From Clostridia bacterium (lineage in GTDB: Bacteria; Bacillota; Clostridia; TANB77; CAG-508), in assembly GCA_017528375.1 (NCBI GenBank), contig JAFXOY010000065.1:1-64000 (forward strand): 64,000 bases of DNA. The letters are read 5' to 3'. The position numbers and the translations under genes are program-made. This document shows, in pieces, positions 44,153 through 53,087 of this stretch (the first letter of the stretch is position 1; each line of letters starts with the position of its first letter). Below the pieces are notes generated by a model that saw nothing but the letters and a program-made list of their open reading frames with translations, was not told the origin of the DNA and made no database searches.

Positions 44153-44220
44153 GAAACATTCCGGGACGGTCTTAAAATGTTTCTAAAATGAAACAAAACA
44201 AGACCGTCCACAAATGTTTC
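44153..44220. repeat. Pair of REP-like palindromes (GAAACA type)
   Basis: Two 31-bp units, 44153-44183 and 44190-44220, each bounded by GAAACA and TGTTTC, with inner GGGACGGTC and its complement GACCGTCC. They are inverted copies of each other and fill the pflB-pflA spacer, ending just before the pflA ribosome site. Confidence 0.85.
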
Positions 44221-44226
44221 AAAATT

Positions 44227-46464
44227 TTAAATTCTCTCATGAATAGTTCTATGAATAACATCCAATTGTTGTTCTCTAGTTAATTTAACGAAATTAACAG
44301 CATATCCTGAAACACGAATTGTAAGTTGTGGATATTTTTCAGGGTGTTCCATAGCGTCTTCAAGTAATGATCTGTCAAAGATATTTACATTAATATGATG
44401 TCCTGTTTGCATAAAGTATCCATCAAGAAGATTTTTAAGATTATCTATTTGCGTATTTTCTTCTTTTCCTAAAGTGTTTGGTGTAATTGCAAATGTGTAT
44501 GAAATTCCATCTGATGCATATTCAAAAGGAAGTTTTGCAATTGTGTTCATTACTGCTATAGCTCCATTAATATCTCTTCCATGAAGTGGGTTTGATCCAG
44601 GTCCAAATGGTTCGCCACCGCGTCTTCCATCAGGAGTATTTCCAGTGTTTTTTCCATAAACTACATTTGATGTAATTGTTAGAACAGAAAGTGTTGGTTT
44701 TGCATTTCTGTATGTTTGATGTCTTTCTAATTTTTTCATAAATGTTTTAATTAAATCAACAGCTATACTGTCAACTCTGTCATCATCATTACCGTATTTT
44801 GGAAAGTCTCCTTCAACTTCATAATCAACAGCTAGTCCGTCTTCATTTCTAATAACTTTAACTTTAGCATATTTAATAGCAGATAGGGAGTCAGCAACTA
44901 CTGATAAACCAGCAATTCCACAAGCCATTGTTCTATAAATATCTTTATCATGTAAAGCCATTTCCAATGCTTCATATGAGTATTTATCATGCATATAGTG
45001 AATAATGTTTAAAGCTTTGATATATATTCTTGAAACATAATTCATCATATTATCAAATTTTTCCATTACTTCGTCATAATCTAGATATTCGGAAGTTATT
45101 GGTTCAAATTTTGGAGCAATTTGTTTTCCAGAATTTTCATCTCTACCACCATTTATCGCATATAATAATGTTTTTGCTAAATTAGCTCTTGCTCCGAAGA
45201 ATTGCATTTGTTTTCCAATTTTCATTGGAGAAACGCAGCATGCAATTGCATAATCATCACCTAATGTAATTCTCATTAAATCATCATTTTCATATTGAAT
45301 AGCAGATGTTTTAATTGAAATTTCTGAACAATATTTTTTAAAGTTTTCTGGTAAGTTTTTAGACCATAAAACAGTTAAATTTGGTTCTGGTGCAGGTCCT
45401 AAGTTAATTAAAGAATGTAGAACTCTGTATGAGTTTTTAGTTACTAAAGTTCTTCCATCAACCCCCATACCTCCAATACTTTCAGTTACCCAAACTGGAT
45501 CACCACTGAATAATTCATTATATTCAGGAGCACGTAAGAAACGTACTAAACGTAATTTCATAATAAAATGATCCATTAATTCTTGAGCTTGCTCTTCTGT
45601 TAGTGTACCGTTTTTTAAATCTCTTTCAATATAAATGTCTAAGAAAGTAGAGTTTCTACCAATACTCATTGCAGCACCATTTTGGTCTTTTACTGCACCT
45701 AAATATCCAAAATATAACCATTGAATAGCTTCTTTTGCATTTGAAGCTGGAATAGAAATATCACATCCATATTTAGCAGCCATTGCTTTTAAATCATTTA
45801 AAGCTTTAATTTGCTCAGCTATTTCTTCTCTTACTCGAATAGTTTCTTCAGAAAATTCATCTGGATTAGTATTTTCTAGGTCAAACAATTTCTTGTTAAT
45901 TAAATAGTCAACTCCATAAAGGGCAACACGTCTATAATCACCAATAATTCTTCCACGACCATATCCATCAGGTAGACCTGTTAATAGGTGAGAGCTTCTT
46001 GCTGCACGAATATCTGGAGTATATGCATCAAAAACACCATCATTGTGAGTTTTTCTGTATTTTTTATATATTTCGTCAATTTTTTCATCAACTTTAAATC
46101 CATAAGCTTCACAAGATTTTTCAACTATTCTAATACCACCATTTGGCATAATAGCACGTTTTAAAGGCGCATCGGTTTGAAGACCTACAATTTGTTCTAA
46201 ATCTTTGTCGATGTATCCTGCTTCAAAAGCGTTAACAGAAGATGGAGTAGATGTATCAGCATCTAAAACCCCACCTTTTTCTCTTTCTTCTTTATATAAT
46301 TCAAGGACTTTGTCCCATAATTTTCTTGTTTTTTCTGTTGGCCCAGATAAAAATTCATTACCTCCTAAATATGGAGTGTAATTTGCTTGGATGAAATCCC
46401 TAACATTAATTTCATCTGTCCAATCTACATGTTTTACAAAACCATCCCATTGCTTAAAATCCAT
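44227..46464 (-). CDS. pflB: Pyruvate formate-lyase
   Basis: A 745-residue glycyl-radical enzyme converting pyruvate and CoA to acetyl-CoA and formate. The active-site cysteine pair is in AIACCVSPM, and the glycyl-radical loop is [10 protein letters not shown] near the C terminus. Length and order match the true PFL group rather than diol dehydratases. It starts at the ATG at 46464. Together with the hydrogenase it indicates mixed-acid fermentation. Confidence 0.97.
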   Translation of the reverse strand: MDFKQWDGFVKHVDWTDEINVRDFIQANYTPYLGGNEFLSGPTEKTRKLWDKVLELYKEEREKGGVLDADTSTPSSVNAFEAGYIDKDLEQIVGLQTDAPLKRAIMPNGGIRIVEKSCEAYGFKVDEKIDEIYKKYRKTHNDGVFDAYTPDIRAARSSHLLTGLPDGYGRGRIIGDYRRVALYGVDYLINKKLFDLENTNPDEFSEETIRVREEIAEQIKALNDLKAMAAKYGCDISIPASNAKEAIQWLYFGYLGAVKDQNGAAMSIGRNSTFLDIYIERDLKNGTLTEEQAQELMDHFIMKLRLVRFLRAPEYNELFSGDPVWVTESIGGMGVDGRTLVTKNSYRVLHSLINLGPAPEPNLTVLWSKNLPENFKKYCSEISIKTSAIQYENDDLMRITLGDDYAIACCVSPMKIGKQMQFFGARANLAKTLLYAINGGRDENSGKQIAPKFEPITSEYLDYDEVMEKFDNMMNYVSRIYIKALNIIHYMHDKYSYEALEMALHDKDIYRTMACGIAGLSVVADSLSAIKYAKVKVIRNEDGLAVDYEVEGDFPKYGNDDDRVDSIAVDLIKTFMKKLERHQTYRNAKPTLSVLTITSNVVYGKNTGNTPDGRRGGEPFGPGSNPLHGRDINGAIAVMNTIAKLPFEYASDGISYTFAITPNTLGKEENTQIDNLKNLLDGYFMQTGHHINVNIFDRSLLEDAMEHPEKYPQLTIRVSGYAVNFVKLTREQQLDVIHRTIHERI

Positions 46465-46582
46465 AATATAAGCCCCCTTTAAACGAAAAATATTTCTTGA
46501 TTTTAAATCATTTTTTTATCTTCAAATAAAATATAACACACTAGAATATAATTTACAACATAAAAACAAAAATAAAAAAATA

Positions 46583-46635
46583 AAAAATCTTATAAAATTT
46601 ATTATGCTCGAAATAACAAATTTTATAAGATTTTT
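46583..46635 (-). terminator. Terminator of the XRE regulator gene
   Basis: An 18-bp stem, AAAAATCTTATAAAATTT against AAATTTTATAAGATTTTT, around a 17-base loop. Confidence 0.82.
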
Positions 46636-46650
46636 GATAAGAAATTTTTA

Positions 46651-46980
46651 TTAATTTTCATCATCAATTATTGTTTTTGCAATTTTATAAATAAGCTTTT
46701 GTTTATCAGCAGGGCAGTTACTTAGAATTTCATTAAACTCAGAAATTAAGTATTGATCTGAAGTACTTGCTGTACCATTTAAAACATATCCTTCTGAAAT
46801 TCCTAATATTCCACATATTTGACTTAATCTTTTTAGGTTTACATGAGATAAACCACGTTCAATTCTGCTTAAAAAAGCAACAGATACTTCTAATTGTTCA
46901 GCTAAATCTTCTTGTGTCATTTTTTTATCTAATCTTGCTTTCTTTAATCTGTGTCCAATTACTGTAAAATCTAAAGCCAC
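46651..46980 (-). CDS. XRE-family transcriptional regulator
   Basis: A 109-residue protein; GGAG selects the GTG at 46980 over an upstream TTG. The helix-turn-helix is RLKKARLDKKMTQEDLAEQL and FLSRIERGLSHVN. The C-terminal half is helical (LISEFNEILSNCPADKQKLI), probably for dimerisation. It lies between pfl and the hydrogenase operon, so either may be a target, but this is only proximity. Confidence 0.85.
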   Translation of the reverse strand: MALDFTVIGHRLKKARLDKKMTQEDLAEQLEVSVAFLSRIERGLSHVNLKRLSQICGILGISEGYVLNGTASTSDQYLISEFNEILSNCPADKQKLIYKIAKTIIDDEN

Positions 46981-47078
46981 ATCAATCAACTCCTTTTTTA
47001 ATTTTATAGCATTTGTTGGTTTAGTTTTACAGAAACTACTATATACAATTTAATTTATCAGTAAAATTAAATTGTGCT

Positions 47079-47141
47079 TTTAAATTAGAGAACGGAGAAA
47101 ATTTAAAATTTTTAAAATTTTCTCCGTCCCTAATTTAAATT
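47079..47141. repeat. GGACGGAG-type palindrome, copy 2
   Basis: TTTTAAATTAGAGAACGGAG pairs with CTCCGTCCCTAATTTAAA through an AT-rich middle. It is closely similar to 30031-30090. It lies ahead of the hydrogenase promoter. Confidence 0.82.
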
Positions 47142-47165
47142 CTCAAAAAAATGTCGAAAAAACAG

Positions 47166-47193
47166 TTGTTAAAAAATACTCTTATGATATAAT
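47166..47193 (+). promoter_or_regulatory. Probable promoter of the hydrogenase operon
   Basis: TTGTTA 47166-47171 and TATAAT 47188-47193, 16 bp apart. An inverted repeat ATTGTATT/AATACAAT (about 47212-47231) follows in the leader. No clear Rex operator is seen. Confidence 0.65.
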
Positions 47194-47255
47194 CAAAATG
47201 ATACTATCATATTGTATTTTTTAATACAATAATAATTAAGGAGGACGACGAAAAT

Positions 47256-47750
47256 ATGAGTGAATGTAAGTGCGGAAATGCTAAAGAGAACAACGAATTT
47301 AAAGAAATTTTAGAAAAATATGAAAAAGATAAGAGTAACTTGATACAAATTTTGAATCAAGTCCAAGAAAAGTATGGTTATATCAGCCAAGATGCTCAAA
47401 AGGCAATATCAGAATATTTAGATATTTCAATGGCTGAAGTATATGGGGTAATTACATTTTACTCAAGATTTACATTAGAACCAAAAGGAAAATATAACAT
47501 TGCAGTTTGCTTAGGAACAGCGTGTTTTGTTAAAGGTTCAGAGAAAGTTTTAGATAAAGTAAAAGAAATTTTAAAAATTGATGTTGGTCAAACAACAGAT
47601 GATGGGTTGTTTTCAATAGAAGCAACTAGATGTGTTGGTGCATGTGGATTAGCTCCTGTTTTTACTGTTAATGATGAGGTCTATGGGAAAGCTACTCCAG
47701 AGATGGTTGAGAGTGTTATTAGAAGAATCAAAGATGAAGAAAAAATATAA
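47256..47750 (+). CDS. hydC: Hydrogenase subunit with NuoE-like [2Fe-2S] domain
   Basis: A 164-residue thioredoxin-fold ferredoxin subunit with AAGGAGG. Cluster cysteines are in CLGTACFVKG and CVGACGLAP. The helical N-terminal part (LIQILNQVQEKYGYI) is typical of NuoE. It is the smallest subunit of the trimeric NAD-linked, possibly electron-bifurcating, [FeFe] hydrogenase encoded with the next two genes. Confidence 0.93.
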   Translation: MSECKCGNAKENNEFKEILEKYEKDKSNLIQILNQVQEKYGYISQDAQKAISEYLDISMAEVYGVITFYSRFTLEPKGKYNIAVCLGTACFVKGSEKVLDKVKEILKIDVGQTTDDGLFSIEATRCVGACGLAPVFTVNDEVYGKATPEMVESVIRRIKDEEKI

Positions 47751-47765
47751 AAGGAGGATTTTTAA

Positions 47766-49625
47766 ATGAAATCTTTAGATGAAATTGATGAAATAAGAGC
47801 AAAAGTTAAATCCGAATTAGAATTAAGAATTAATGAAAATGCCAATACTGCAGAAAAACACATTTTAGTATGCGGAGGAACTGGTTGTACATCTTCAAAA
47901 TCACCAGTTATAATTGAAAATTTAAATAAATCAATAAAAGAAAATAATATAGAAAATGTAAAAGTAATTCAAACTGGATGTTTTGGACTATGTGCCAAAG
48001 GACCAATCGTTATAGTTAGGCCAGAAGACGTTTTTTATGCATTGGTTAAACCAGAAGATGCGGAAGAAATTATTAATGTACATATTAAAGAAGGAAAAAT
48101 AGTTGAAAGATTGCTATGCAAAGATATTGATGAAAGTGTTGTAAAAAAATTAGATGAATTAAATTTTTATAAAAAACAAAACAGAATTGCACTTAGCAAT
48201 TGTGGAAAAATTGATCCAGAAAACATTGATGAATATATAGCTTTTGATGGTTACAAAGCATTAGAAAAAAGTCTATTTGAATTAAATCCAGATGAAGTTA
48301 TTAAAGTAGTTTCAGATTCAGGTTTAAGAGGTCGTGGTGGAGCTGGTTTCCCAACAGGTAAAAAATGGAGCTTTGCTAGAATGGCTGAAGGCGACCAAAA
48401 ATATGTTGTATGTAATGCTGATGAGGGTGACCCAGGAGCATTTATGGATAGAAGCATTTTAGAGGGAACACCACATTCGGTTATTGAAGCAATGATGATT
48501 GCTGGTTATGCAATTGGAGCTAATAAAGGATATATATATGTCAGAGCTGAATATCCAATAGCGGTTAGAAGATTCCAAATTGCTATTGATCAAGCAAAAG
48601 AATATGGAATTTTAGGAAAAAATATTTGGAACACAGGATTTGACTTTGATTTAGAGATTCGTTTAGGAGCAGGAGCTTTTGTTTGTGGAGAAGAAACTGC
48701 ATTACTAGAATCAATTGAAGGAAGACGTGGTCAACCAAGACTTAAACCACCATTCCCAGCAAATGCTGGACTATGGGGAAAACCAACATTAATTAATAAT
48801 GTTGAAACATATGCAAATATTCCTCAAATCATTTTAAATGGGGCCGAATGGTATTCAAGTATTGGAACGGAAACATCAAAAGGTACTAAAGTTTTTGCTT
48901 TAGGTGGAAATGTTAATAATATAGGATTAGTTGAAGTTCCAATGGGAACAACTTTAAGAGAAATTGTTTATGATATTGGTGGAGGAATTCCAAATGGAAG
49001 AAAATTTAAAGCAGCTCAAACTGGAGGACCTTCAGGAGGATGTATTCCGGAACAAAATTTAGATACACCAATTGATTATGAATCATTAGGAGCAATTGGT
49101 TCAATGATGGGTTCAGGTGGATTAATTGTTATGGATGATTCAAAATGTATGGTAAATTTAGCAAAATTTTATTTAGAATTTACTGTTGATGAGTCATGTG
49201 GAAAATGTACTCCATGTAGAATTGGAACAAAAAGAATGTTAGAAATATTACAAAAAATATGTGATGGAAATGGGGAAGAAGAGGATCTAGATAAATTAGA
49301 AAAATTAGCATTAAACATCAAAAAAGCTTCTTTATGTGGATTAGGCCAAACAGCTCCAAACCCAGTTTTAAGTACTTTGAAATATTTTAGAGAAGAGTAT
49401 TTAGCGCATATTCGTGAACATAGATGTCCTGCTGGAGAGTGTAAAGCTTTAGCAAAATATCATATTAATCCGGAATTGTGTAAAGGTTGTGGATTATGCA
49501 AAAGAAATTGTCCTGTTGGTGCAATTTCTGGAGAAGTTAAAGAACCACATGTTATAGATGAAGAAAAATGCATTAAATGCGGACTATGTGCAAGCAAGTG
49601 TCCGTTTAAGGCAATTTCAAAATGA
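47766..49625 (+). CDS. hydB: Hydrogenase subunit with NuoF-like NADH/FMN domain
   Basis: A 619-residue protein. The N-terminal thioredoxin-like [2Fe-2S] region holds CGGTGCTSS and CFGLCAKGP. The FMN/NADH core has GLRGRGGAGFPTGKKW and GAGAFVCGEETALL. The [4Fe-4S] motif is SCGKCTPCRIGTKR. A C-terminal two-cluster ferredoxin follows (CKGCGLCKRNCPVG, CIKCGLCASKCPF). It exchanges electrons with NAD(H) and ferredoxin. Two REP-like palindromes overlap and follow its stop codon. Confidence 0.95.
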   Translation: MKSLDEIDEIRAKVKSELELRINENANTAEKHILVCGGTGCTSSKSPVIIENLNKSIKENNIENVKVIQTGCFGLCAKGPIVIVRPEDVFYALVKPEDAEEIINVHIKEGKIVERLLCKDIDESVVKKLDELNFYKKQNRIALSNCGKIDPENIDEYIAFDGYKALEKSLFELNPDEVIKVVSDSGLRGRGGAGFPTGKKWSFARMAEGDQKYVVCNADEGDPGAFMDRSILEGTPHSVIEAMMIAGYAIGANKGYIYVRAEYPIAVRRFQIAIDQAKEYGILGKNIWNTGFDFDLEIRLGAGAFVCGEETALLESIEGRRGQPRLKPPFPANAGLWGKPTLINNVETYANIPQIILNGAEWYSSIGTETSKGTKVFALGGNVNNIGLVEVPMGTTLREIVYDIGGGIPNGRKFKAAQTGGPSGGCIPEQNLDTPIDYESLGAIGSMMGSGGLIVMDDSKCMVNLAKFYLEFTVDESCGKCTPCRIGTKRMLEILQKICDGNGEEEDLDKLEKLALNIKKASLCGLGQTAPNPVLSTLKYFREEYLAHIREHRCPAGECKALAKYHINPELCKGCGLCKRNCPVGAISGEVKEPHVIDEEKCIKCGLCASKCPFKAISK

Positions 49626-49692
49626 CACAATTGGGGACGGACTCATTTTGTGTCAAAAATGATACAAAGAGGGACGGACTTAAAATGTGTCA
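49623..49692. repeat. Two REP-like palindromes (TGACACA type)
   Basis: Two units of exactly 33 bp, 49623-49655 (TGACACA to TGTGTCA, inner GGGGACGGACTC) and 49660-49692 (TGATACA to TGTGTCA, inner GGGACGGACTT). They start inside the hydB stop codon and end before the AAGAAAGGA ribosome site of hydA. They are the same family as 33565-33597. Confidence 0.88.
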
Positions 49693-49717
49693 AACTTTCA
49701 AGAAAGGATTGAATAAA

Positions 49718-51457
49718 ATGATAAATTTAACAATAGATGGATTAAATGTTTCAGTTCCAGAAGGAACTACCATATTAGAAGCTGCAAGAACTGCTGGTAT
49801 TGATATTCCAACTTTGTGTTTCTTAAAAGATATAAATGAAGCCGGAGATTGTAGAATGTGTATTGTTGAAGTAGAAGGAAGAAAAGGATTTGCTACTTCT
49901 TGTATACAAAAAGTTGAAGAAGGAATGGTTGTAAAAACTAATTCGAAAGATGTTTCAGAAGCAAGAGAAGTTGTATTAGATTTGATTCTATCTAATCATC
50001 ATAAAGATTGTTTAACTTGTGTTAGAAATGGTAATTGTGAATTACAAAGATTAGCTCAAAGATATAATAAACAAGATATTTTATATACTGGTGAAATGTG
50101 TGAACATGAAATTGATTGCGGTTCACCTTCTATAGTAAGAGATTTTAATAAATGCGTTTTATGTAGAAGATGTGTTGCAACTTGTAAAAAAGTTCAAAAG
50201 ATTGGTGCAATAGATGTTGCTAATAGAGGTTTCAACTCATGTGTATCAACTGTGGATAACTTAAGCTTAAATGATGTAAATTGTACCAATTGTGGTCAAT
50301 GTATAATGTCTTGCCCAACAGGAGCATTACGTGAAAAAGATAACACTAAAGAGGTATGGAATCTAATCAAAGATGAAGAAAAGTATGTGGTTGTTCAAAC
50401 AGCACCTGCTGTTAGAGCAGCTTTAGGTGAAGAATTTGGATTACCTATTGGTACAAATGTTACAGGAAAAATGGTTACAGCTTTACGTAGATTAGGATTT
50501 GATAAAGTATTTGATACAAATACAGGTGCGGATTTTACTATAGTTGAAGAAGCAAATGAGTTAATTGAAAGATTAACAAAAGGTGGAACTTTACCAATGA
50601 TTACATCATGTAGTCCAGGATGGGTAAAATATATTGAAATGAATTATCCTGATCAATTAGCACATGTTTCAAGTTGTAAATCTCCTCACCAAATGTTTGG
50701 AGCTTTAATTAAATCTTACTATGCAGAGAAAATAGAAGTTGCTCCTGAAAAGATTAGTGTGGTTTCTGTAATGCCATGTGTTGCAAAGAAATTTGAAGCA
50801 AATAGAGAACAAATGAATGTTAATGGAATTAAAGATGTTGATTATGTAATTACAACAAGAGAGTTAGCTAGAATGATTAAACAAGCTGGACTTGATTTTG
50901 TTAATTTAGATGATTCTACTTTTGATGATCCAATGGGAGAAGCAACAGGTGCAGCTGCAATTTTTGGAACAACAGGTGGTGTTATGGAAGCTGCTTTAAG
51001 AACAGCATATGAAATGATAACAGAAAAATCTTTAAATGAAGTTAATTTTGAAGCTGTTCGTGGAGAAGAGGGAATTAAAAGAGCTACAGTTAAAATTGGA
51101 GATAAAGAAGTTAAAGCTGTTGTTGCTCACGGTTTAGGAAATGCTCAAATTGTAATGGATGAAATAAGAAGCGGAAAAGCTGATTATCAATTTGTTGAAA
51201 TTATGGCATGTCCAGGAGGATGTATTATGGGTGGTGGTCAACCAATACGTTCTTCAAAAGAAAGAGCTACAATTGACATTAGAAAATTAAGAGCTGATTG
51301 TTTATATAATATTGATGAAAAATCAACTATAAGAAAATCTCATGAGAATCCTGTTGTACTTAAGATTTATAAAGATTATTTAGGTGAAGCTGGTGGACAC
51401 AAGGCTCATGAATTGTTACATACTAGTTATGTGGAAAGAGAAAAATATAATATTTAA
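49718..51457 (+). CDS. hydA: [FeFe] hydrogenase catalytic subunit
   Basis: A 579-residue protein from the ATG at 49718. Order: [2Fe-2S] plant-type ferredoxin (CFLKDINEAGDCRMC), His-Cys [4Fe-4S] segment (HHKDCLTC), two [4Fe-4S] clusters (CVLCRRCVATCKK, CTNCGQCIMSCPTGA), then the H-cluster domain with TSCSPGWVKY, MPCVAKKFE and ACPGGCIMGGGQ. The small-subunit-like end follows. It reduces protons to H2. With hydC and hydB it forms a HydABC/Hnd-type complex. No maturation genes are in the window. Confidence 0.96.
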   Translation: MINLTIDGLNVSVPEGTTILEAARTAGIDIPTLCFLKDINEAGDCRMCIVEVEGRKGFATSCIQKVEEGMVVKTNSKDVSEAREVVLDLILSNHHKDCLTCVRNGNCELQRLAQRYNKQDILYTGEMCEHEIDCGSPSIVRDFNKCVLCRRCVATCKKVQKIGAIDVANRGFNSCVSTVDNLSLNDVNCTNCGQCIMSCPTGALREKDNTKEVWNLIKDEEKYVVVQTAPAVRAALGEEFGLPIGTNVTGKMVTALRRLGFDKVFDTNTGADFTIVEEANELIERLTKGGTLPMITSCSPGWVKYIEMNYPDQLAHVSSCKSPHQMFGALIKSYYAEKIEVAPEKISVVSVMPCVAKKFEANREQMNVNGIKDVDYVITTRELARMIKQAGLDFVNLDDSTFDDPMGEATGAAAIFGTTGGVMEAALRTAYEMITEKSLNEVNFEAVRGEEGIKRATVKIGDKEVKAVVAHGLGNAQIVMDEIRSGKADYQFVEIMACPGGCIMGGGQPIRSSKERATIDIRKLRADCLYNIDEKSTIRKSHENPVVLKIYKDYLGEAGGHKAHELLHTSYVEREKYNI

Positions 51458-51502
51458 AAAAATGTAAATTAAATATAAAAAAAACGAAGCAAGAATTAAA
51501 AT

Positions 51503-51550
51503 AAACATAAAATGTTAGGCCATTTGGTCTAACATTTTATGTTTGTTTTT
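51503..51550 (+). terminator. Terminator of the hydrogenase operon
   Basis: AAACATAAAATGTTAG pairs perfectly with CTAACATTTTATGTTT, followed by GTTTTTT. The loop word CATTTGGTCT recurs 50 bases downstream. Confidence 0.9.
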
Positions 51551-51859
51551 TATGCATTTGAACATAAATGAAATTATCATTTGGTCTGTACCACCAAAAC
51601 GATAAAAATGTTGAAATATGTAGCTTTTTGACATACGATTTATGATGACAAATGTCTGTATATGTTATATAATATTAACTATAAATTTATATACTATTTA
51701 TTTTTTCATTTAGTTTTAATCAAATATTTATTTCTAAAGTATTCACTTTCTGAATACAAAAATCAAATAAAAAACTTGTAAAAAATATAATCAGAGTGTT
51801 TTAGGATGTTTCAAAATATGCTATAATAATGATATAGCTAAATAGAAAGAGGTGATGTT
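51551..51859. other. AT-rich intergenic stretch before the toxin-antitoxin pair
   Basis: About 300 bases without a convincing open reading frame. A second copy of CATTTGGTCT lies near 51580, TTGACA near 51629, and an extended TGCTATAAT near 51826-51834 is the likely toxin-antitoxin promoter. Nothing else is recognised. A small RNA is possible but not shown. Confidence 0.5.
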
Positions 51860-52093
51860 ATGCAACGTGTAACTAACATAAACGAATTAAATAGTGCAAT
51901 CAGCTTAAACGGAAAATTAAAAAGAGATAAAAATGAAGAAGTAAATTTAGAAGATTTTGCAGACGAAGAGATAAGAGAAGAAATTATAAGAGATCTAAAA
52001 ATAGCAGAAGGAGAAATTGAAAGAGGAGAGTGTATAAAAGCTGAAGTTGTATTCGAGGAATTGAGAAAAAAATATGGATGGGATACAATATGA
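51860..52093 (+). CDS. Antitoxin of a ParE/RelE-type pair
   Basis: A 77-residue acidic protein with AAAGAGGTG. A helical start (ITNINELNSAISLNGKL in outline) leads to an acidic, Glu-rich second half ending in KAEVVFEELRKKYGW, a common C-terminal form in RelB/PHD-like antitoxins. Assignment rests mainly on its 20-base overlap with the following toxin. Confidence 0.78.
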   Translation: MQRVTNINELNSAISLNGKLKRDKNEEVNLEDFADEEIREEIIRDLKIAEGEIERGECIKAEVVFEELRKKYGWDTI

Positions 52094-52385
52094 GGTTAAG
52101 ATAGCTCCAATAGTAATGAAACAAATTAATAGAATATCTGATTATATTTTAGAAGATTTATGTGCTGAAAAAGCAGCCAAAAGTTTTACAAAACAAGTAA
52201 AAAATGAAATTGAAAAATTACAGTACACCCCTAAAATGTACGCTGAAATAGAAAAGTATGATGAATTAAATCGTAGGTATAGACGAATAATAATTAAAAA
52301 TTTTATTATATTGTATACGGTTGATGAAATGAATTTGATAGTATATATATCTAAAATATATTATGGAAAAAGAAATTATCTGTAA
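52074..52385 (+). CDS. ParE/RelE-superfamily toxin
   Basis: A 103-residue protein. The N-terminal strand VKIAPIVMKQINRISDYI, the helix pair and the central RYRRIIIKNFIILYTVDE then VYISKIYYGKRNY match the ParE/RelE fold. The target (gyrase or ribosomal mRNA) is not decided. It overlaps the antitoxin. Confidence 0.88.
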   Translation: MDGIQYEVKIAPIVMKQINRISDYILEDLCAEKAAKSFTKQVKNEIEKLQYTPKMYAEIEKYDELNRRYRRIIIKNFIILYTVDEMNLIVYISKIYYGKRNYL

Positions 52386-52447
52386 TGAAAAAACAACTTG
52401 TTGGAGAGGATAAGTTGTTATTGACTTCGTGACATCGGGAAGCTAAT

Positions 52448-52488
52448 AAAAAGACCATTTTGGCGGCGACGACAAAATGGTCTTTTTT
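52448..52488 (+). terminator. Terminator of the toxin-antitoxin operon
   Basis: AAAAAGACCATTTTG pairs with CAAAATGGTCTTTTT around a GGCGGCGACGA loop. Confidence 0.92.
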
Positions 52489-52542
52489 TACAGAACATAG
52501 TGTTATATAAATTAAATTATTGATTTTTGAATAAAAATATGC

Positions 52543-52612
52543 TATAATATATACATTAATTCACAGTCGAGCACTGTTTTACATGCTATTAGCATAGGTC
52601 AGTTATGTTAAT
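52543..52612 (+). promoter_or_regulatory. Extended -10 promoter and 53-nt structured leader, copy 1
   Basis: TGCTATAAT (-10 at 52543-52548) is followed by a 53-nt leader 52560-52612. Hairpin 1 is ACAGT-CGAGC-ACTGT. Hairpin 2 is ATTAGCATA-GGTCAGT-TATGTTAAT. The same leader recurs at 52998-53050 with six or seven changes, one of them a G-U to G-C change that keeps pairing. Confidence 0.82.
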
Positions 52613-52649
52613 ATAATCCATCTAATTATTATTAAGGAGGACTAATTAA

Positions 52650-52868
52650 ATGAGCACTACAACTAAGAAGACTACTACTATTTATGGAGTACATGCTTCA
52701 AATGATGAAAAGAGTAAGTCATTAAAAGCAGCTTGTACTACAGAAAAATTAGCAAAGGAACATTCAGATCAACCAAAAGAAATCAATAATGAAAAAGAAA
52801 CTCAAAAATGTCAGACAACTCGTAATTTATGTTGCCTTGAAGGATTTTTATATGGAAATCATGACTAA
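52650..52868 (+). CDS. 72-residue orphan protein in a leader-terminator cassette
   Basis: AAGGAGG precedes the ATG. The protein begins MSTTTKKTTTIYGVHASND, is polar and lysine-rich, and ends with CQTTRNLCCLEGFLYGNHD. No known family. It shares promoter, leader and terminator style with the next gene but not its coding sequence. Confidence 0.6.
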   Translation: MSTTTKKTTTIYGVHASNDEKSKSLKAACTTEKLAKEHSDQPKEINNEKETQKCQTTRNLCCLEGFLYGNHD

Positions 52869-52892
52869 TAGTATATTGTAAAATACTGACCT

Positions 52893-52926
52893 AAAAAGAA
52901 CACTTATAGAAGTAAGTGTTCTTTTT
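52893..52926 (+). terminator. Cassette terminator, copy 1
   Basis: AAAAGAACACTTA pairs with TAAGTGTTCTTTT. The core GAACACTTA is shared with 53730-53762. Confidence 0.88.
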
Positions 52927-52980
52927 CTTGCACAAAAATAATTGAGATAAGAAAAACTTGTAATATCGAGCAAATTGTGC

Positions 52981-53050
52981 TATAATACATGCATAAATTC
53001 ACAGTCGAGAACTGTTTTATATAAAATTAGCATAGGTCAGTTATGCTAAT
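52981..53050 (+). promoter_or_regulatory. Extended -10 promoter and 53-nt structured leader, copy 2
   Basis: TGCTATAAT (-10 at 52981-52986) followed by leader 52998-53050, with the same two hairpins (ACAGT-CGAGA-ACTGT and ATTAGCATA-GGTCAGT-TATGCTAAT) as copy 1. The loops are invariant except one base. Confidence 0.82.
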
Positions 53051-53087
53051 TAGAATTCATTTAATTAATATTTAGGAGGAAAACATC

